DNA of 52,129 bases, from assembly GCA_964293155.1 (NCBI GenBank), contig CAXYYA010000027.1, positions 1 to 52,129 of the forward strand, read 5' to 3'. Positions 42,932 through 51,650 of this stretch are shown here, piece by piece. Below the pieces are notes generated by a model, which saw only the letters and a list, made by a program, of their open reading frames with translations, was not told the DNA's origin and searched no databases. Source of the stretch: JAQVEB01 sp028698105. GTDB lineage: Bacteria; Bacteroidota; Bacteroidia; Bacteroidales; Dysgonomonadaceae. Made by a program: the position numbers and the translations under genes. Numbering within the stretch: position 1 is the stretch's first letter; each line of letters opens with the position of its first letter.

Positions 42932-42999
42932 TTCAGTGTATAAAAAAGCATCAGACCGATTTAAAGGAGTCAGATGCTTAACAACCGAGTTATTCTGTG

Positions 43000-43079
43000 G
43001 TTATTTGCTGCGCGTTATTCGATAGTAATTCTTTGTGATGCAGAACTATCAAACCAAATCATTAAAAACAAGCGTATTA
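43000..43079. repeat. Intergenic repeat family, copy 2 (before the four-helix gene)
   Basis: This is the second copy of the element at 42851-42931, with GCTGCGCGTTATTCGATAG in the same place. It ends at the ATG of the four-helix-bundle gene, so it forms that gene's leader. Confidence 0.75.
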
Positions 43080-43444
43080 TGAAGCTGGAGGATTTGGAAG
43101 TTTATAATTTATCTATGGATTTGGCAGATAAAATATATTATTTGATTGAAGAGTTTGATTTTTACCACAAAGACACCATTGGAAAACAATGGATTCGTGC
43201 AATTGATTCAGTAAGTTTGAATCTAAGTGAAGGTTTCGGAAGATTTTCGCATAAAGATTCGCGAAACTTCTCTATTATAGCGCGTGGCTCATTGTATGAA
43301 AGTAAAACTTGTTTGAACAAGGTGTTCAGAAGAAAAAAGATATCGGAGGAGAAGTATAACGAAATTTTACAAGCTCACAACAATTTAGGCATAAAGCTCA
43401 ACAATTTTATTACAGCTCAAACAAAATTAATGGATAAAAAATAG
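43079..43444 (+). CDS. Four-helix-bundle protein (S23/TIGR02436 type)
   Basis: 121 residues from the ATG at 43079 (MKLEDLEVYNLSMDLADKIY). The frame is open from 42974, but those codons lie inside the intergenic repeat. The family pattern is complete: LEVYNLSMDLADKIYYL, IGKQWIRAIDSVSLNLSEGFGR, RNFSIIARGSLYESKTCLNK, and a last helix of about 30 residues. These small proteins were first found in 23S rRNA intervening sequences but occur free in many Bacteroidota, often in variable regions. No biochemical role is settled. It stands alone between repeat copies. Confidence 0.88.
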   Translation: MKLEDLEVYNLSMDLADKIYYLIEEFDFYHKDTIGKQWIRAIDSVSLNLSEGFGRFSHKDSRNFSIIARGSLYESKTCLNKVFRRKKISEEKYNEILQAHNNLGIKLNNFITAQTKLMDKK

Positions 43445-43488
43445 TAGATGAACATTGTAATCAGGTTGATATTTTCAAAAGAACAACT

Positions 43489-43540
43489 GAATATCCACCG
43501 AACAACTATTGAATATCTACTGAATATCCATTGAATATCC
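43489..43540. repeat. Four GAATATC motifs spaced 22, 11 and 11 bases
   Basis: GAATATC starts at 43489, 43511, 43522 and 43533, just before the ABC ATPase ATG. The motif is the right arm of the intergenic repeat family (copies at 44526 and 44645). Confidence 0.7.
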
Positions 43541-43560
43541 ACCGAACAACAATAAATTAA

Positions 43561-44460
43561 ATGTATTTAGAAACCCAAAACGTAACCAAACAGTACGCGG
43601 CGCATCTGGCGCTCAACAACGTAAGCATTCAGGTGCCTAAAGGCACGGTTTTCGGGCTGCTGGGCCCGAACGGCGCAGGAAAGACCACGCTTATCCGCAT
43701 CATTACGCGCATCACCGCCCCCGATAACGGCGAAGTATTCATCAACGGCAGGCCGTTCACCGGCAACGACGTGTATAACATCGGCTACCTGCCCGAAGAG
43801 CGCGGGCTCTACAAAAAAATGAAAGTGGGCGAACAAGCCATGTACCTTGCCCGCTTGCGCGGCTTGACGAAGGAAAACGCGCATCGCGAGTTGATGAAAT
43901 GGTTTCAGCGCTTCGATATTCTGGATTGGTACAACCGCAAGGTGGAGGAGCTATCGAAAGGAATGCAACAAAAAGTGCAGTTCATTTCCACCGTTATCCA
44001 CAACCCCGATTTGCTCATCTTCGACGAGCCGTTCAGCGGCTTTGACCCGGTGAATGCCGACATCATCAAAAACGAAATGCTTCGCTTGCGCGACGAGGGA
44101 AAAACCGTTATCCTTTCCACCCACAACATGGAATCGGTGGAGGCGCTGTGCGATAACATCGCCCTGATCAACAAAGCGCAGGTGGTGTTGCACGGAAACG
44201 TGTACGACATTCGCAACCGCTACAAACAACATATCTTCAGGTTCAGGATCATTGCGGACGATTTCGATCTGCAAAGCGACGCTTTCACGGTATTATCCAA
44301 AGAAAAATACCATGAATACCTTGATGTGAGAATTCAGAAACGGATGGAAACCGATAATTCGGCGTTGGTGAAGATGATCCTCGATCGTTACAACATCATT
44401 TCGTTTGAGGAAGAACTTCCGACCATGAACGAAGTATTCATAGAAGCAGTGAAGCAATAG
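43561..44460 (+). CDS. ABC transporter ATP-binding protein (NatA-like)
   Basis: 299 residues. Walker A is GLLGPNGAGKTTLIR, the Q-loop region follows with NIGYLPEERGLYKKM, the signature is ELSKGMQQKVQF, and Walker B is LLIFDEPFSGFDP with the switch His in STHNMES. The last 90 residues are a DUF4162-like regulatory tail. The LPEERGLY variant is that of sodium or drug exporters of the NatA class. It pairs with the permease at 44694, separated by 233 bases that hold two repeat copies. Confidence 0.93.
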   Translation: MYLETQNVTKQYAAHLALNNVSIQVPKGTVFGLLGPNGAGKTTLIRIITRITAPDNGEVFINGRPFTGNDVYNIGYLPEERGLYKKMKVGEQAMYLARLRGLTKENAHRELMKWFQRFDILDWYNRKVEELSKGMQQKVQFISTVIHNPDLLIFDEPFSGFDPVNADIIKNEMLRLRDEGKTVILSTHNMESVEALCDNIALINKAQVVLHGNVYDIRNRYKQHIFRFRIIADDFDLQSDAFTVLSKEKYHEYLDVRIQKRMETDNSALVKMILDRYNIISFEEELPTMNEVFIEAVKQ

Positions 44461-44461
44461 A

Positions 44462-44543
44462 TATTCGCTTCGCGTTATTCAATTGTAATTCGTTGCGGCG
44501 TTGAAATCTTCAACTCACCTCACCTGAATACTATTGAATATCC
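44462..44543. repeat. Intergenic repeat family, copy 3, able to form a long hairpin
   Basis: The left arm GTTATTCAATTGTAATTC (44474-44491) is a near-perfect inverted match to the right arm GAATACTATTGAATATCC (44526-44543). The preceding ATTCGCTTCGC matches copies 1 and 2. Confidence 0.75.
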
Positions 44544-44603
44544 CCGCTCAAACAAAGTTAATACAGAATCAAAAACAATAGCAATTTAATGGATTTCATT
44601 ACT

Positions 44604-44663
44604 CAGTTATTCGTGGGAACGCTGAAATTTTCAACTAAACAACTGAATATCTATTGAATATCC
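44604..44663. repeat. Intergenic repeat family, copy 4
   Basis: CAGTTATTCGTGGGAACGCT and GAAATTTTCAACT align with copy 3. The right arm GAATATCTATTGAATATCC is at 44645-44663. The element ends 30 bases before the permease ATG. Confidence 0.7.
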
Positions 44664-44693
44664 ATCAAATTACAACCGAATAACAATTGAATT

Positions 44694-46019
44694 ATGAACA
44701 CCTTAGGATTAGTTATCGAAAGAGAATATACTTCGCGCGTAAAGAAAAAATCGTTTATCCTGCTCACCATTCTCATGCCTTTTCTGTTTGTAGGGCTCGC
44801 TTTTGTGCCCATGTGGCTTTCTACCATCAAAGATTCGGGCGTGAAAAAGATCGCGGTGATTGACCAAACAGGCCTGTACGCGCCGGATTTAAAATCGTCT
44901 GAACATTACCAGTTTCAGCTTGTGGGCGATGCGGATACCACGAATTATCAAACCCAGCTCGGCAACGAACTTTTTGCCATTCTGCAAATTACGGGCGATT
45001 TGAGCAAAAACCCCAAAGCCGTATCGCTGACTTCGGGAAAGCAAACCCCGATGGATTTGCAGTCGCAAATCGAGAATACGCTGTCGGAAAAAGTGACCCA
45101 GCAGAAACTGGACGAACTGGCTGCCTCCGGCAACGTAGATCAGGCCGCCATCACACAGGTGCAAAACATCATTGAATCCGGTTCGCACATCTCGCTTTCC
45201 ACGCTCAAGTGGAGCAAAAGCGGCGATGTTTCGGAAACATCCACCACGGTAGCTTCCATCGTGGGAATGACATTCACCATCCTCATCTACATGTTTATTA
45301 TGATCTACGGCAGCATGGTTATGCAAGCCGTGATGGAAGAAAAACGCAGCCGCATTGTGGAAGTCATGATCTCGTCCATGAAGCCCGTTAACCTGCTGAT
45401 CGGCAAGATCATCGCGATCGGACTGGTCGGCCTCACACAACTTCTCATCTGGGCTGTTATGGTGGGCGTGCTGTTTCTTGCCGGAAGCTCTTTTCTGGGC
45501 TTATCGCAAGAGGTAATGAACGCACAAACAACCGCCAACGGCATGGAAATGGCCGCGGATATAGATGCGGCGGGAATTATGAGTATGCTGATGACGATCA
45601 ACTGGGTGGAGATCGCCGTGTTTTTCATTGTGTATTTTATCGGCGGATTCGTGTTGTACGCTTCCATCTTCGCCGTCATCGGCGCATCGGTTGACAACGA
45701 ACAGGATGTGCAGCAATTCATGATGCCCGTCACCATTCTGCTGCTGTTCGCGTTTTACGCCGGCTTTTACAGCGTACAAAACCCTGACGGGCCGTTGGCT
45801 TACTGGTGTTCGTTTATTCCCTTCACTTCGCCCATCGTAATGATGGTGCGCATTCCGTTCGGAATACCGTTTTGGCAGGAACTGCTTTCCGTAGCGCTGC
45901 TGTACGGCACGTTTATTCTGATCTCGTATCTGGCTGCGAAGATTTATCGCGTGGGAATCCTGATGTACGGCAAAAAACCGACATTGAAAGAAATTATCAA
46001 ATGGGCAACGTATAAGTAA
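44694..46019 (+). CDS. ABC-2 type transporter permease (NatB-like)
   Basis: 441 residues. One membrane helix lies near the N-terminus (SFILLTILMPFLFVGLAFVP), followed by a large extracytoplasmic domain (about 45-180). At least five more helices follow, including MTFTILIYMFIMIYGSMVM, IIAIGLVGLTQLLIWAVMVG and a late LLSVALLYGTFILISYLAA. EEKRSRIVEVMISS between helices is the ABC-2 coupling motif. It is the partner of the upstream ATPase in an export system whose substrate cannot be read. Confidence 0.92.
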   Translation: MNTLGLVIEREYTSRVKKKSFILLTILMPFLFVGLAFVPMWLSTIKDSGVKKIAVIDQTGLYAPDLKSSEHYQFQLVGDADTTNYQTQLGNELFAILQITGDLSKNPKAVSLTSGKQTPMDLQSQIENTLSEKVTQQKLDELAASGNVDQAAITQVQNIIESGSHISLSTLKWSKSGDVSETSTTVASIVGMTFTILIYMFIMIYGSMVMQAVMEEKRSRIVEVMISSMKPVNLLIGKIIAIGLVGLTQLLIWAVMVGVLFLAGSSFLGLSQEVMNAQTTANGMEMAADIDAAGIMSMLMTINWVEIAVFFIVYFIGGFVLYASIFAVIGASVDNEQDVQQFMMPVTILLLFAFYAGFYSVQNPDGPLAYWCSFIPFTSPIVMMVRIPFGIPFWQELLSVALLYGTFILISYLAAKIYRVGILMYGKKPTLKEIIKWATYK

Positions 46020-46058
46020 TTTACGCCCGAAATTGTTGGATAAATTCGCAAAAAACAA

Positions 46059-46066
46059 TATTTTTG
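46059..46066 (+). promoter_or_regulatory. Candidate promoter for dapF-dapL
   Basis: TATTTTTG is an exact -7 match, with TTGG (one mismatch to TTTG) 19 bases upstream at 46036-46039. If used, the MITE-like element at 46094-46247 would lie in the mRNA leader. The same bases form a weak GCAAAAA/TTTTTGC hairpin, so a terminator role for the permease gene cannot be excluded. Confidence 0.38.
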
Positions 46067-46093
46067 CATCTCTATTCCCTAATTAAAGTGTGA

Positions 46094-46247
46094 AGAAACT
46101 ATCTCAAAAGTAAAATCTGCTATCAAATTGTCATTCTGATTGAAGCTTTAGCGAAATGAAGAATCTACTTAGCTTGATAATATAGATGTTTCACTTCGTT
46201 CAACATGACAAAATGAAACTATAGTAGTACTTTTGAGGCAGTTTCTT
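46094..46247. mobile_element. MITE-like element with imperfect terminal inverted repeats
   Basis: The left end AAGAAACTATCTCAAAAGTA pairs with the right end TACTTTTGAGGCAGTTTCTT, one mismatch region apart. Nested inside are TTGTCATTCTGATTGAAGC and its inverted partner near 46190-46212, the familiar Bacteroidota repeat containing GTCATTCTGA and GAAGAATCT. There is no transposase. It lies in the 248-base gap before dapF. Confidence 0.78.
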
Positions 46248-46267
46248 TTCGATAAAAGACTTCGGCT

Positions 46268-47110
46268 ATGAATTTTACAAAAATGCACGGAACAGGAAAT
46301 GATTACATTTACTTTAACCTGTTCGAAGAAAAGATAGACAACCCCTCGGAACTCGCGGTGAAATTAAGCGACCGCCATTTCGGGATCGGCGGCGACGGCA
46401 TTGTGCTGATCGGCCCGTCGGAAGAAGGCGATTTTTCCATGCGCATGTTCAACGCCGACGGCACCGAAGCGCCCATGTGCGGCAACGCTTCGCGTTGCGT
46501 GGCGAAATACCTCTACGATCGCCGGATGACGGACAAGAAAGAAATTGCCCTGAGCACCAAATCGGGGATCAAGTACCTGCAACTGACGGTTGATCCCGCG
46601 ACCGATACGGTAACGACCGTGCGGGTAAACATCGGCCCGGCATCCGCCGACGCTTCGCTGATTCCCGTAAACAGCCCTCTTCCCGAGATCATCAACCACC
46701 CGTTTGAAATTGACGGCAAGGAATATCGCATTACCTGTATTTCCGTTGGAAACCCGCATGCGGTGATTTTCACTTCGGGCATTGATGAAATGAAGATCGA
46801 AGACATCGGCCCAAAAATAGAAAACCATCCCGCTTTCCCCGAACGGGTGAATGTGGAATTCATCGAAGTTATTGATCGCAACACGCTGAAGATGCGTGTA
46901 TGGGAGCGCGGCAGCGGCGAAACGCTTGCCTGCGGCACCGGTGCCTGCGCATCCACGGTTGCCGGCGTGATAAACGGTTTGTGCGAACCGAAAGTTACCG
47001 TGAAACTTCGCGGCGGCGATCTGCGTATCGAGTGGGACAAAGCCAACAATCAGGTGTATCTCACCGGCGGAGCCGAATTTGTTTTCACCGGCCAAATCGC
47101 ACCCCAATAA
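46268..47110 (+). CDS. dapF: Diaminopimelate epimerase
   Basis: 280 residues. The first active-site region is MHGTGNDYIYFN, the first catalytic Cys is in MFNADGTEAPMCGNASRC, and the second is in ETLACGTGACAS. Also present are ISVGNPHAVIF and FPERVNVEFI. It turns LL- into meso-diaminopimelate for lysine and peptidoglycan. dapL follows 34 bases later, so the two last steps of the aminotransferase route are paired. Confidence 0.97.
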   Translation: MNFTKMHGTGNDYIYFNLFEEKIDNPSELAVKLSDRHFGIGGDGIVLIGPSEEGDFSMRMFNADGTEAPMCGNASRCVAKYLYDRRMTDKKEIALSTKSGIKYLQLTVDPATDTVTTVRVNIGPASADASLIPVNSPLPEIINHPFEIDGKEYRITCISVGNPHAVIFTSGIDEMKIEDIGPKIENHPAFPERVNVEFIEVIDRNTLKMRVWERGSGETLACGTGACASTVAGVINGLCEPKVTVKLRGGDLRIEWDKANNQVYLTGGAEFVFTGQIAPQ

Positions 47111-47144
47111 TCAATAGCACAGCGCAAATAATCAGTAATAAAAT

Positions 47145-48353
47145 ATGTTCCAAATAAACGACAATTACCTCCAACTAAACGAAAGTTATCTGTTCAGCAC
47201 CATCGCCAAAAAAGTGAACGCGTTCACCGCCGCCCATCCCGAAGCCGACATTATTCGCCTCGGGATAGGCGATGTAACGCTTCCGCTTGCGCCGGCCGTG
47301 ATCGAAGCAATGCACCGCGCGGTGGACGAGATGTCGGCAAAAGAGACCTTCAGGGGTTACGGGCCGGAACAAGGCTATGATTTCCTGCTGAAAGCCATTT
47401 CCGAAACCGATTTTCAGCGAAGAGGAATAGACATTTCGCCCGAAGAGATTTTCGTGAGCGACGGCTCCAAAAGCGATACGGGCAATATCGGCGATATTTT
47501 GGGCGACGACAACTCGGTGGGCATCATTGATCCCGTTTATCCGGTGTACGTGGATACCAATATCATGCGCGTAAAGAATCGCAATCGCATTGTATTGCTG
47601 CAAGGCAACACCGAAAACGGATTCGTTCCCGAACCGCCCGAAGAAAAACTCGATATTATCTACCTTTGCTATCCCGATAACCCAACCGGAACGGTGATGC
47701 GCAAGGCGCAACTGCAAAAATGGGTGGATTATGCGTTGCAGCACAACAGCCTCATTCTTTTCGATGCCGCTTACGAAGCGTTTATCACCGAAGACGACGT
47801 GCCGCACAGCATTTTCGAGATGGAAGGCGCCAAACGTTGCGCCATTGAGTTTCGGTCGTTCTCCAAAACTGCCGGTTTCACCGGCCTGCGATGCAGTTAC
47901 ACCGTGGTTCCCAAAGAGCTTGACGTGCCGGCCGGTAATGGAAAAACCGCAAACCTCAACAAGTTGTGGAACCGTCGCCAATCCACCAAGTTCAACGGCA
48001 CGCCCTACATCGTTCAGCGCGCAGCCGAAGCCGTTTACTCACCCGAAGGGCAGCGGCAAACACGCGAGATGACGGATTACTATATGCAAAACGCGAAAAC
48101 CATACGCGAAGCGTTAACGGAGAAAGGGTGGGCAATTTACGGCGGGGTAAACTCTCCGTACATTTGGCTCAAATGTCCCAACACCGGCGACTCCTGGCAT
48201 TTTTTCGACCGGCTGCTTCACGAATGCCATATCGTGGGCACGCCCGGCGTGGGTTTCGGCGCTGCGGGCGAAGGTTATTTCCGCCTCACATCGTTCAATT
48301 CGCACGAAAAAACGCAGGAAGCGGTGGAGAGAATAAAAAATTGGCAGATCTGA
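47145..48353 (+). CDS. dapL: LL-diaminopimelate aminotransferase
   Basis: 402 residues, fold type I PLP enzyme. It has IIRLGIGDVTLPLAPAVIEAM, the GYGPEQGYDFLLKAI substrate segment, IYLCYPDNPTGTVM, and the PLP-lysine motif EFRSFSKTAGFTGLRCSY. The protein makes LL-DAP directly from tetrahydrodipicolinate, by-passing the succinylase and acetylase routes. It is adjacent to dapF. Confidence 0.96.
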   Translation: MFQINDNYLQLNESYLFSTIAKKVNAFTAAHPEADIIRLGIGDVTLPLAPAVIEAMHRAVDEMSAKETFRGYGPEQGYDFLLKAISETDFQRRGIDISPEEIFVSDGSKSDTGNIGDILGDDNSVGIIDPVYPVYVDTNIMRVKNRNRIVLLQGNTENGFVPEPPEEKLDIIYLCYPDNPTGTVMRKAQLQKWVDYALQHNSLILFDAAYEAFITEDDVPHSIFEMEGAKRCAIEFRSFSKTAGFTGLRCSYTVVPKELDVPAGNGKTANLNKLWNRRQSTKFNGTPYIVQRAAEAVYSPEGQRQTREMTDYYMQNAKTIREALTEKGWAIYGGVNSPYIWLKCPNTGDSWHFFDRLLHECHIVGTPGVGFGAAGEGYFRLTSFNSHEKTQEAVERIKNWQI

Positions 48354-48379
48354 ACAAATAGCACTCACTCAATTTTAGA

Positions 48380-48409
48380 AGCACAGGTAATTTTTACGTG
48401 TGCTTTTTT
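48380..48409 (+). terminator. Terminator of dapF-dapL
   Basis: AGCACAGGTAA (48380-48390) pairs with TTACGTGTGCT (48394-48404) with one mismatch around TTT, followed by six T. Confidence 0.82.
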
Positions 48410-48421
48410 GTTACTTTTCAC

Positions 48422-48429
48422 TATATTTG
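48422..48429 (+). promoter_or_regulatory. Candidate -7 promoter box of the LacI-type regulator
   Basis: TATATTTG matches TAnnTTTG exactly and stands 25 bases before the ATG at 48455. The dapL terminator lies just upstream, so a new transcript must start here. A -33 TTTG at the usual spacing is not seen. Confidence 0.5.
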
Positions 48430-48454
48430 CAGATTAATACGAAATTACTGAGAA

Positions 48455-49528
48455 ATGCAGAGTAAAGTAAGAATCAAAGACATTGCCGAAAAAGCAGGAG
48501 TATCAACCGGGACGGTTGACCGTATTTTGCACAACAGGGGAAATGTTTCGGAGAAAGCGCGCAAGGCTGTTGATAAGGTGCTCAAGGAATGGGAATATTC
48601 GCCTAACCTCCATTTATCGGGTTTATCGCTTAAAAAAATTTACCGGATCGTTATCACCACGCCTTCGGTTTCATCCGGAAATTACTGGGAAAGCATCCAT
48701 CGCGGCATCAACAAAGCCATCCAACAATACAAAAGCATCAAAATTGAACCCGTAGTTTTAACCTACGATCAATACGACGTAAATTCGTGCCGCGAGATTT
48801 TCGCGAAAATACCTTCCACGAAACCCGATGCAGTTATCATCGGCCCCACGTTCGTTGACGAAACCGTGGCGCTAACCAAACAACTGGAAGAAAACAACAT
48901 CCGTTATGTATATGTGGATTCGATGATTGACGGAACTAACCCGTTGGCTTTTTTCACAACCGATCAGTTCACCAGCGGTTATCTGATGTGCAAATTGCTG
49001 AACCTGCTGCTTCCCGATTCATCCGATATCGGCATCATGCAAGCCATCCGCACCGGAAACCGGAGTGCGAACAACACCATCAAGAGAAGAGAAGGCGTTG
49101 ACCGGTTTTTTCAGGAAAAAGGATTAAAAAACAACGTTTTCGGAATTAAATTCCACCCGAATCAAGCCGAAGCAAACAGCCGGTCAATGGCGGATTTTTT
49201 CGCTAAACATCCCGATATAAAAGGAGTTATCGTTTTAAACTCACACGGAAATATTATTGCCGATTTTTTGAAAAAAAACAAAAAACAGGATGTAAAACTG
49301 GTCTGCATGGACCTCACCGATCCGAATGTGAATGCCCTCAAAGAGGGTTCGATAGAGTTCCTCATAAACCAAAATCCTGAACAACAGGGATATATGGCCA
49401 TGAAGACGGTATTGGAACACCTTGTGTTGAAGATAACCGGCAAAATGGAAAATTTCCTTCCCATGGAAATCATTACCAAAGAAACCATTGACCTGTATTT
49501 GCAATACGACTTGCTGCATCAGTTGTGA
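48455..49528 (+). CDS. LacI-family transcriptional regulator
   Basis: 357 residues. The N-terminal HTH is IKDIAEKAGVSTGTVDRILH with hinge segment NVSEKARKAVDKVLKEWEYSPN. A periplasmic-binding-like sugar domain (about 62-350) follows, with KPDAVIIGPTFVDETVALTKQL and VCMDLTDPNVNALKEG. The RVDR-like TVDR variant in the HTH is common in Bacteroidota. It heads a small transcript with the hydrolase and the GH130 lipoprotein, and may control them in response to a sugar. It is too far from the PUL to be assumed its regulator. Confidence 0.88.
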   Translation: MQSKVRIKDIAEKAGVSTGTVDRILHNRGNVSEKARKAVDKVLKEWEYSPNLHLSGLSLKKIYRIVITTPSVSSGNYWESIHRGINKAIQQYKSIKIEPVVLTYDQYDVNSCREIFAKIPSTKPDAVIIGPTFVDETVALTKQLEENNIRYVYVDSMIDGTNPLAFFTTDQFTSGYLMCKLLNLLLPDSSDIGIMQAIRTGNRSANNTIKRREGVDRFFQEKGLKNNVFGIKFHPNQAEANSRSMADFFAKHPDIKGVIVLNSHGNIIADFLKKNKKQDVKLVCMDLTDPNVNALKEGSIEFLINQNPEQQGYMAMKTVLEHLVLKITGKMENFLPMEIITKETIDLYLQYDLLHQL

Positions 49529-49543
49529 TCCGATTTACGTCTT

Positions 49544-50314
49544 ATGATAAGAGAAAAAATTGTAATCAAAAATTCAAAAGGAATTAATCTTTCGGGGATT
49601 CTTTCGATTCCCGGAAAAACGGCGCCCCACACGTTTGCCGTTTTTGCCCATTGCTTCACCTGCAACAAGAACTACATCAACGCAAAATACATTTCGGAGG
49701 CGCTCACGAACCAGAACATCGGCGTTTTGCGCCTCGATTTTACGGGATTGGGCGAGAGTGAAGGCGCCTTTGCCGAAACCAATTTCACCTCAAATATCAA
49801 CGATTTGACCGACGCGGCAGCTTTTTTATCGAAAAACTACCTTCCGCCGAAACTGTTGATCGGCCATTCTCTGGGAGGCGCAGCCTCCATTGTGGCGGCA
49901 CAAAAAATTGATTCGGTAAAAGCGCTTGCCGTGATAGGAACACCATCCACACTCGATCACATTAAAAAGCTTTTTACCGATAAAATGGCGGAAATCACTT
50001 CGGCCGGAAGCGCAACGGTGGATGTGGCCGGTCGCGATATCGAAATCGGGAAAACTTTCGTGGAAGACCTCTCTTCGTACAACCTGAAAAAGGTACTGAA
50101 CACGCTCACAAAGCCGATCCTGATCATGCATTCGCCCGACGACCACATGGTCAATATTGATCATGCAACGTCTATTTTCATGGCTGCCCGGCATCCAAAA
50201 AGTTTTATTTCGCTCGATCGCATGCATCATCTCATCACGAATCCGAAGGATGCGGAATATATCGGAAAATTAATCGCCACCTGGAGTTCGAGGTATATAA
50301 TAAACGACAAATAG
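49544..50314 (+). CDS. Alpha/beta-hydrolase family protein
   Basis: 256 residues, cytoplasmic, no signal. The nucleophile elbow is IGHSLGGAA with Ser about 109; the acid is likely the Asp in MHSPDDHMVNIDHA, and the base the His in DRMHHLI. The opening KNSKGINLSGILSIPG and FAHCFTCNKNY match the YitV/OsmC-associated hydrolase group. The substrate cannot be named. It follows the LacI-type gene by 15 bases. Confidence 0.85.
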   Translation: MIREKIVIKNSKGINLSGILSIPGKTAPHTFAVFAHCFTCNKNYINAKYISEALTNQNIGVLRLDFTGLGESEGAFAETNFTSNINDLTDAAAFLSKNYLPPKLLIGHSLGGAASIVAAQKIDSVKALAVIGTPSTLDHIKKLFTDKMAEITSAGSATVDVAGRDIEIGKTFVEDLSSYNLKKVLNTLTKPILIMHSPDDHMVNIDHATSIFMAARHPKSFISLDRMHHLITNPKDAEYIGKLIATWSSRYIINDK

Positions 50315-50365
50315 CTTCGTTTAAGCAATATAAATCAACGTTTTATAGACAAAAGAAATATCCCA

Positions 50366-51514
50366 ATGAAAACAAAATCTTTACTGATCGCGTGTAGCGT
50401 TTTTTTCGTTGTAACCGGATGCAAAGTGAGTGAAACGAAGAACGAAGGCAAATTTCTTGTTCCATTCACCAAAAAACAAGACGTTAATCCGTGTCTTCTG
50501 CCGTCGGATACGGCAACATTCCTTTGTCCGGTGCGGAATGCGCTGGTGAAATGGGAAGAAAAAGATGTGTTCAATCCGGCTGCTGCCGTTAAAGGCGATA
50601 CGCTTTTTTTACTGTACAGAGCCGAAGACAGCATCGGAAAATACAACGGCACTTCGCGTCTGGGGCTTGCATACAGCCTCGACGGATATACTTTTCATAA
50701 AGAACCGGCGCCCGTTTTGTATCCTGCGAAAGATGAATTCGAAAAATACGAATGGGAAGGCGGATGCGAAGATCCGCGCCTGGTGCAGGATACCGCCGGA
50801 ACGTATTATGTAACCTACACGGCTTATGACGGAAACAAAGCACGTCTGTTCGTAGCTACATCCAACGATCTGCGACACTGGCAAAAACACGGCTCCGTGT
50901 TTACCAACGCCGAAGGCGGAGATTTCGTAAACATGTGGTCGAAATCGGGCTCAATTGTGAGCAAAGAAACCGGCGGACGCATGATTGCACAAAAAATAAA
51001 CGGAAAATATTGGATGTATTGGGGCGAATCGAATATTTATCTGGCTTCGTCCGAGAATCTTATTGATTGGCAACCCATCATTGAAACCGATCCGCAAAAA
51101 ATGTACCTCGATACTATGCGCAATTACTCCGTGCCTTTCAAAATTATTTTTTCCACCAGAAAAAATATGTTCGACAGCGAGTTGGTGGAACCCGGGCCTC
51201 CCGCCATCGTAACCGAACAGGGTATTTTGTTGATCTACAACAGTAAAAACAGTCCGGCTTTCGGCGATAAAACCTTGGCCGACGGCACGTACGCTGCCGG
51301 ACAGATCATCATGGACAAAACCGATCCTACAAAAGTTTTGTATCGCACGGATAAGTGGTTTATTTCGCCGGATCAGCCTTTCGAAATCACAGGGCAGGTA
51401 AATAACGTATGTTTCGTGGAAGGATTAGCCCGTTTCAAAAACAAATGGCTGCTCTATTACGGCACCGCCGATTCAAAAATTGCCGTTGCCGAGTCGGAAA
51501 CAGTACTGGAGTGA
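50366..51514 (+). CDS. GH130-like lipoprotein (beta-mannoside hydrolase or phosphorylase family)
   Basis: 382 residues with a lipobox (FFVVTGCKV, Cys19). It is a five-bladed propeller. The hallmark is EWEGGCEDPRLVQ at about residue 131, with NPAAAVKGDTLFLLYRAED before it and NMWSKSGSIVSKETGG after. GH130 enzymes act on beta-linked mannosides, either as phosphorylases (cytoplasmic) or as hydrolases (often exported). A lipoprotein anchor favours the hydrolase side. It is the last gene of the LacI-hydrolase-GH130 group. Confidence 0.82.
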   Translation: MKTKSLLIACSVFFVVTGCKVSETKNEGKFLVPFTKKQDVNPCLLPSDTATFLCPVRNALVKWEEKDVFNPAAAVKGDTLFLLYRAEDSIGKYNGTSRLGLAYSLDGYTFHKEPAPVLYPAKDEFEKYEWEGGCEDPRLVQDTAGTYYVTYTAYDGNKARLFVATSNDLRHWQKHGSVFTNAEGGDFVNMWSKSGSIVSKETGGRMIAQKINGKYWMYWGESNIYLASSENLIDWQPIIETDPQKMYLDTMRNYSVPFKIIFSTRKNMFDSELVEPGPPAIVTEQGILLIYNSKNSPAFGDKTLADGTYAAGQIIMDKTDPTKVLYRTDKWFISPDQPFEITGQVNNVCFVEGLARFKNKWLLYYGTADSKIAVAESETVLE

Positions 51515-51534
51515 CATTTAACTCAGGTTTTATC

Positions 51535-51581
51535 GGAAGTTTTTGGAGTTCTTCACTAAACAAGATGTAACAACCGGGCAT
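51535..51581 (-). pseudogene. Fragment of a GIY-YIG gene (5' end only)
   Basis: Reading from the ATG at 51579-51581 gives MPGCYILFSEELQK, nearly the same as the start of the intact GIY-YIG gene (MPGCYILYSDELEK). Homology stops there, and the frame runs on into GH130 antisense. It is the truncated partner of a segmental duplication. Confidence 0.8.
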
Positions 51582-51650
51582 GCTTTATAAACGAACAACC
51601 CCTACTGTGCGGATTTACACAATAGAGGTTGTTTTTCGTGGTCCCACTTG

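Noticed and set aside
42974..43078. N-terminal extension of the four-helix-bundle protein
   Set aside because: These codons are inside a non-coding repeat copy; the family start matches ATG 43079.
46364..47107. Minus-strand open frame of 247 codons inside dapF
   Set aside because: It is antisense to a complete, motif-confirmed DapF, and the product has no recognisable fold.
47175..47981. Minus-strand open frame of 268 codons inside dapL
   Set aside because: It is antisense to conserved PLP-enzyme motifs; no independent support.
48455..49528. LacI-type gene as regulator of the pectin PUL
   Set aside because: It is 16 kb away on the other strand, and its nearest co-directional partners are a hydrolase and GH130.
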